A stretch of 64,000 nt of DNA. It comes from Lycocorax pyrrhopterus obiensis (taxonomy: Eukaryota; Chordata; Aves; Passeriformes; Paradisaeidae). The position numbers were made by a program, and so were the translations under genes. The notes beneath the pieces are model-generated. The model searched no databases. It was not told where the DNA came from and saw only the letters and a list, made by a program, of their open reading frames with translations. The stretch is taken from contig JACSVZ010000001.1 in the NCBI GenBank assembly GCA_014706295.1, positions 79,916,237 to 79,980,236 on the forward strand. Direction: 5' to 3'. Positions 63,391 to 64,000 of this stretch are shown in pieces; within the stretch, counting starts at the first letter, position 1; every line of letters starts with the position of its first letter.

Positions 63391-64000
63391 ACGTAAAGCT
63401 GTTAACCATCTGGATGGGCTGCAAAGCCCATCTTTTCTCTTGGGTAGCTGGAGCCTGATCCAAGACACACTGATGTCTACAACAGTCTTTCAGTTAACTT
63501 CAGGAGCTCGAAACCTAGGCTCCTTGGGGAGCAAGGAGGTGGGCAAATGCCCCTGGCTGTGGGCTTCCTGGCTGGCCTTCCTGAGGGAGGGTTTTTAATG
63601 TACTGTTTCTTTTCTGTAGGCAATTTCATATAGCAGTAGTGGTAGGAAGAACAACCCATGACTCAGGGTTTGGTAATTGTGAGCTATGAGACTGAGCCTT
63701 AGAGTTTTAAGCAAAATTTACATTTTTAAGCAAAGTTTACCAGCCTGGGTAAGGAGGTGATCAGTTGTGTCACACCTAGGAAAATTTAAAATGAACACAC
63801 CAATTTGACAAACCTCATGCAACTGAATGATCTATTTTACCCCTGTCACACGGTCTGGCAGAGCTGTTCATCCTCTCTCCACCTCCTATGAGTGAGTCAC
63901 TAGCTCATGCTGTGGGTCAGGAAATATGCAGGTCTACAGATTTTCAGATCACTAATCTTCTGAGGAGAAAAAAGAGGCAACCACTAGACACAAGTATTGC

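Larger units (their letters stand above)
56804..64000. other. non-coding DNA with low-complexity tracts, no recognisable gene
   Basis: No gene is recognised in the last 7.2 kb. It contains the longest open frame of the window (230 codons, minus strand, 61234-61926), which has no domain and faces a 120-codon plus-strand frame, so it is probably chance. Local items are listed separately: CAGAAA-type repeats, a pyrimidine-skewed stretch, an A-rich tract, a G13 run, T-runs, a CA/TA alternating tract and an AT-rich enhancer-like segment at the end. Confidence 0.55.

Noticed and set aside
1..64000. tRNA genes, tRNA-derived SINEs, rRNA, CRISPR arrays, bacterial operons
   Set aside because: No A/B box pair with cloverleaf, no TguSINE-type head joined to a CR1 tail, no spaced direct repeats and no prokaryotic gene organisation were found on reading.

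Overview
The window is vertebrate, almost certainly avian, nuclear DNA. It carries several copies of the CR1 LINE with the short 3' tails typical of bird genomes, including a recognisable 3' end of the CR1 reverse-transcriptase ORF. It has few other repeats, many microsatellites, scattered low CpG, and only short open reading frames (longest 230 codons) on both strands. The bird order cannot be told from what is visible.

No protein-coding gene, rRNA, tRNA, CRISPR array or bacterial-type feature can be supported anywhere in the 64 kb. The open frames are short, lack recognisable domains (except the CR1 remnant), overlap on both strands, or come from simple repeats. The window is therefore either intergenic or lies inside one or more very long introns. 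Short exons cannot be excluded without a genome alignment.

Layout. 1-16.6 kb: unique-looking non-coding DNA with one A/C-rich tract near 2 kb. 16.6-18.4 kb: a strongly AT-rich block, followed by a perfect 10-bp hairpin at 18.4 kb. 18.4-28 kb: non-coding, with a small CpG cluster near 26.2 kb. 28.0-28.44 kb: a 444-bp segment organised like a retroviral LTR (TGT...ACA ends, TATA box, AATAAA). 28.4-36 kb: non-coding, with a GC/CpG-rich patch near 30.25 kb. 36-47.6 kb: the repeat-rich part, with four bird-type CR1 pieces (36.0, 41.1, 42.3-43.3 and 47.5 kb), a 158-nt uninterrupted pyrimidine tract (38.7 kb), a perfect 12-bp hairpin (38.9 kb), a (TA)n tract (40.7 kb), and a possible TATA promoter with first exon (46.4-46.7 kb). 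47.6-64 kb: non-coding, with an ancient CR1 tail at 52.3 kb, a 1.26-kb antisense ancient CR1 at 55.5-56.8 kb that still aligns by eye to turtle/crocodile-type CR1 including its RT domain, low-complexity tracts, a possible 106-nt exon at 60.5 kb, and an AT-rich enhancer-like segment at 63.2 kb.

The mobile elements show at least two ages: degraded CR1 relics likely predating birds, and better-preserved bird-type CR1 copies that are 5'-truncated and inactivated. Nothing here amounts to a demonstrable new biological system. The items most worth checking are the candidate alternative first exon at 46.4-46.7 kb, the LTR-like segment at 28 kb and the AT-rich blocks as possible conserved regulatory DNA. 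All similarity statements come from reading the sequence against remembered consensus patterns, not from a database search.
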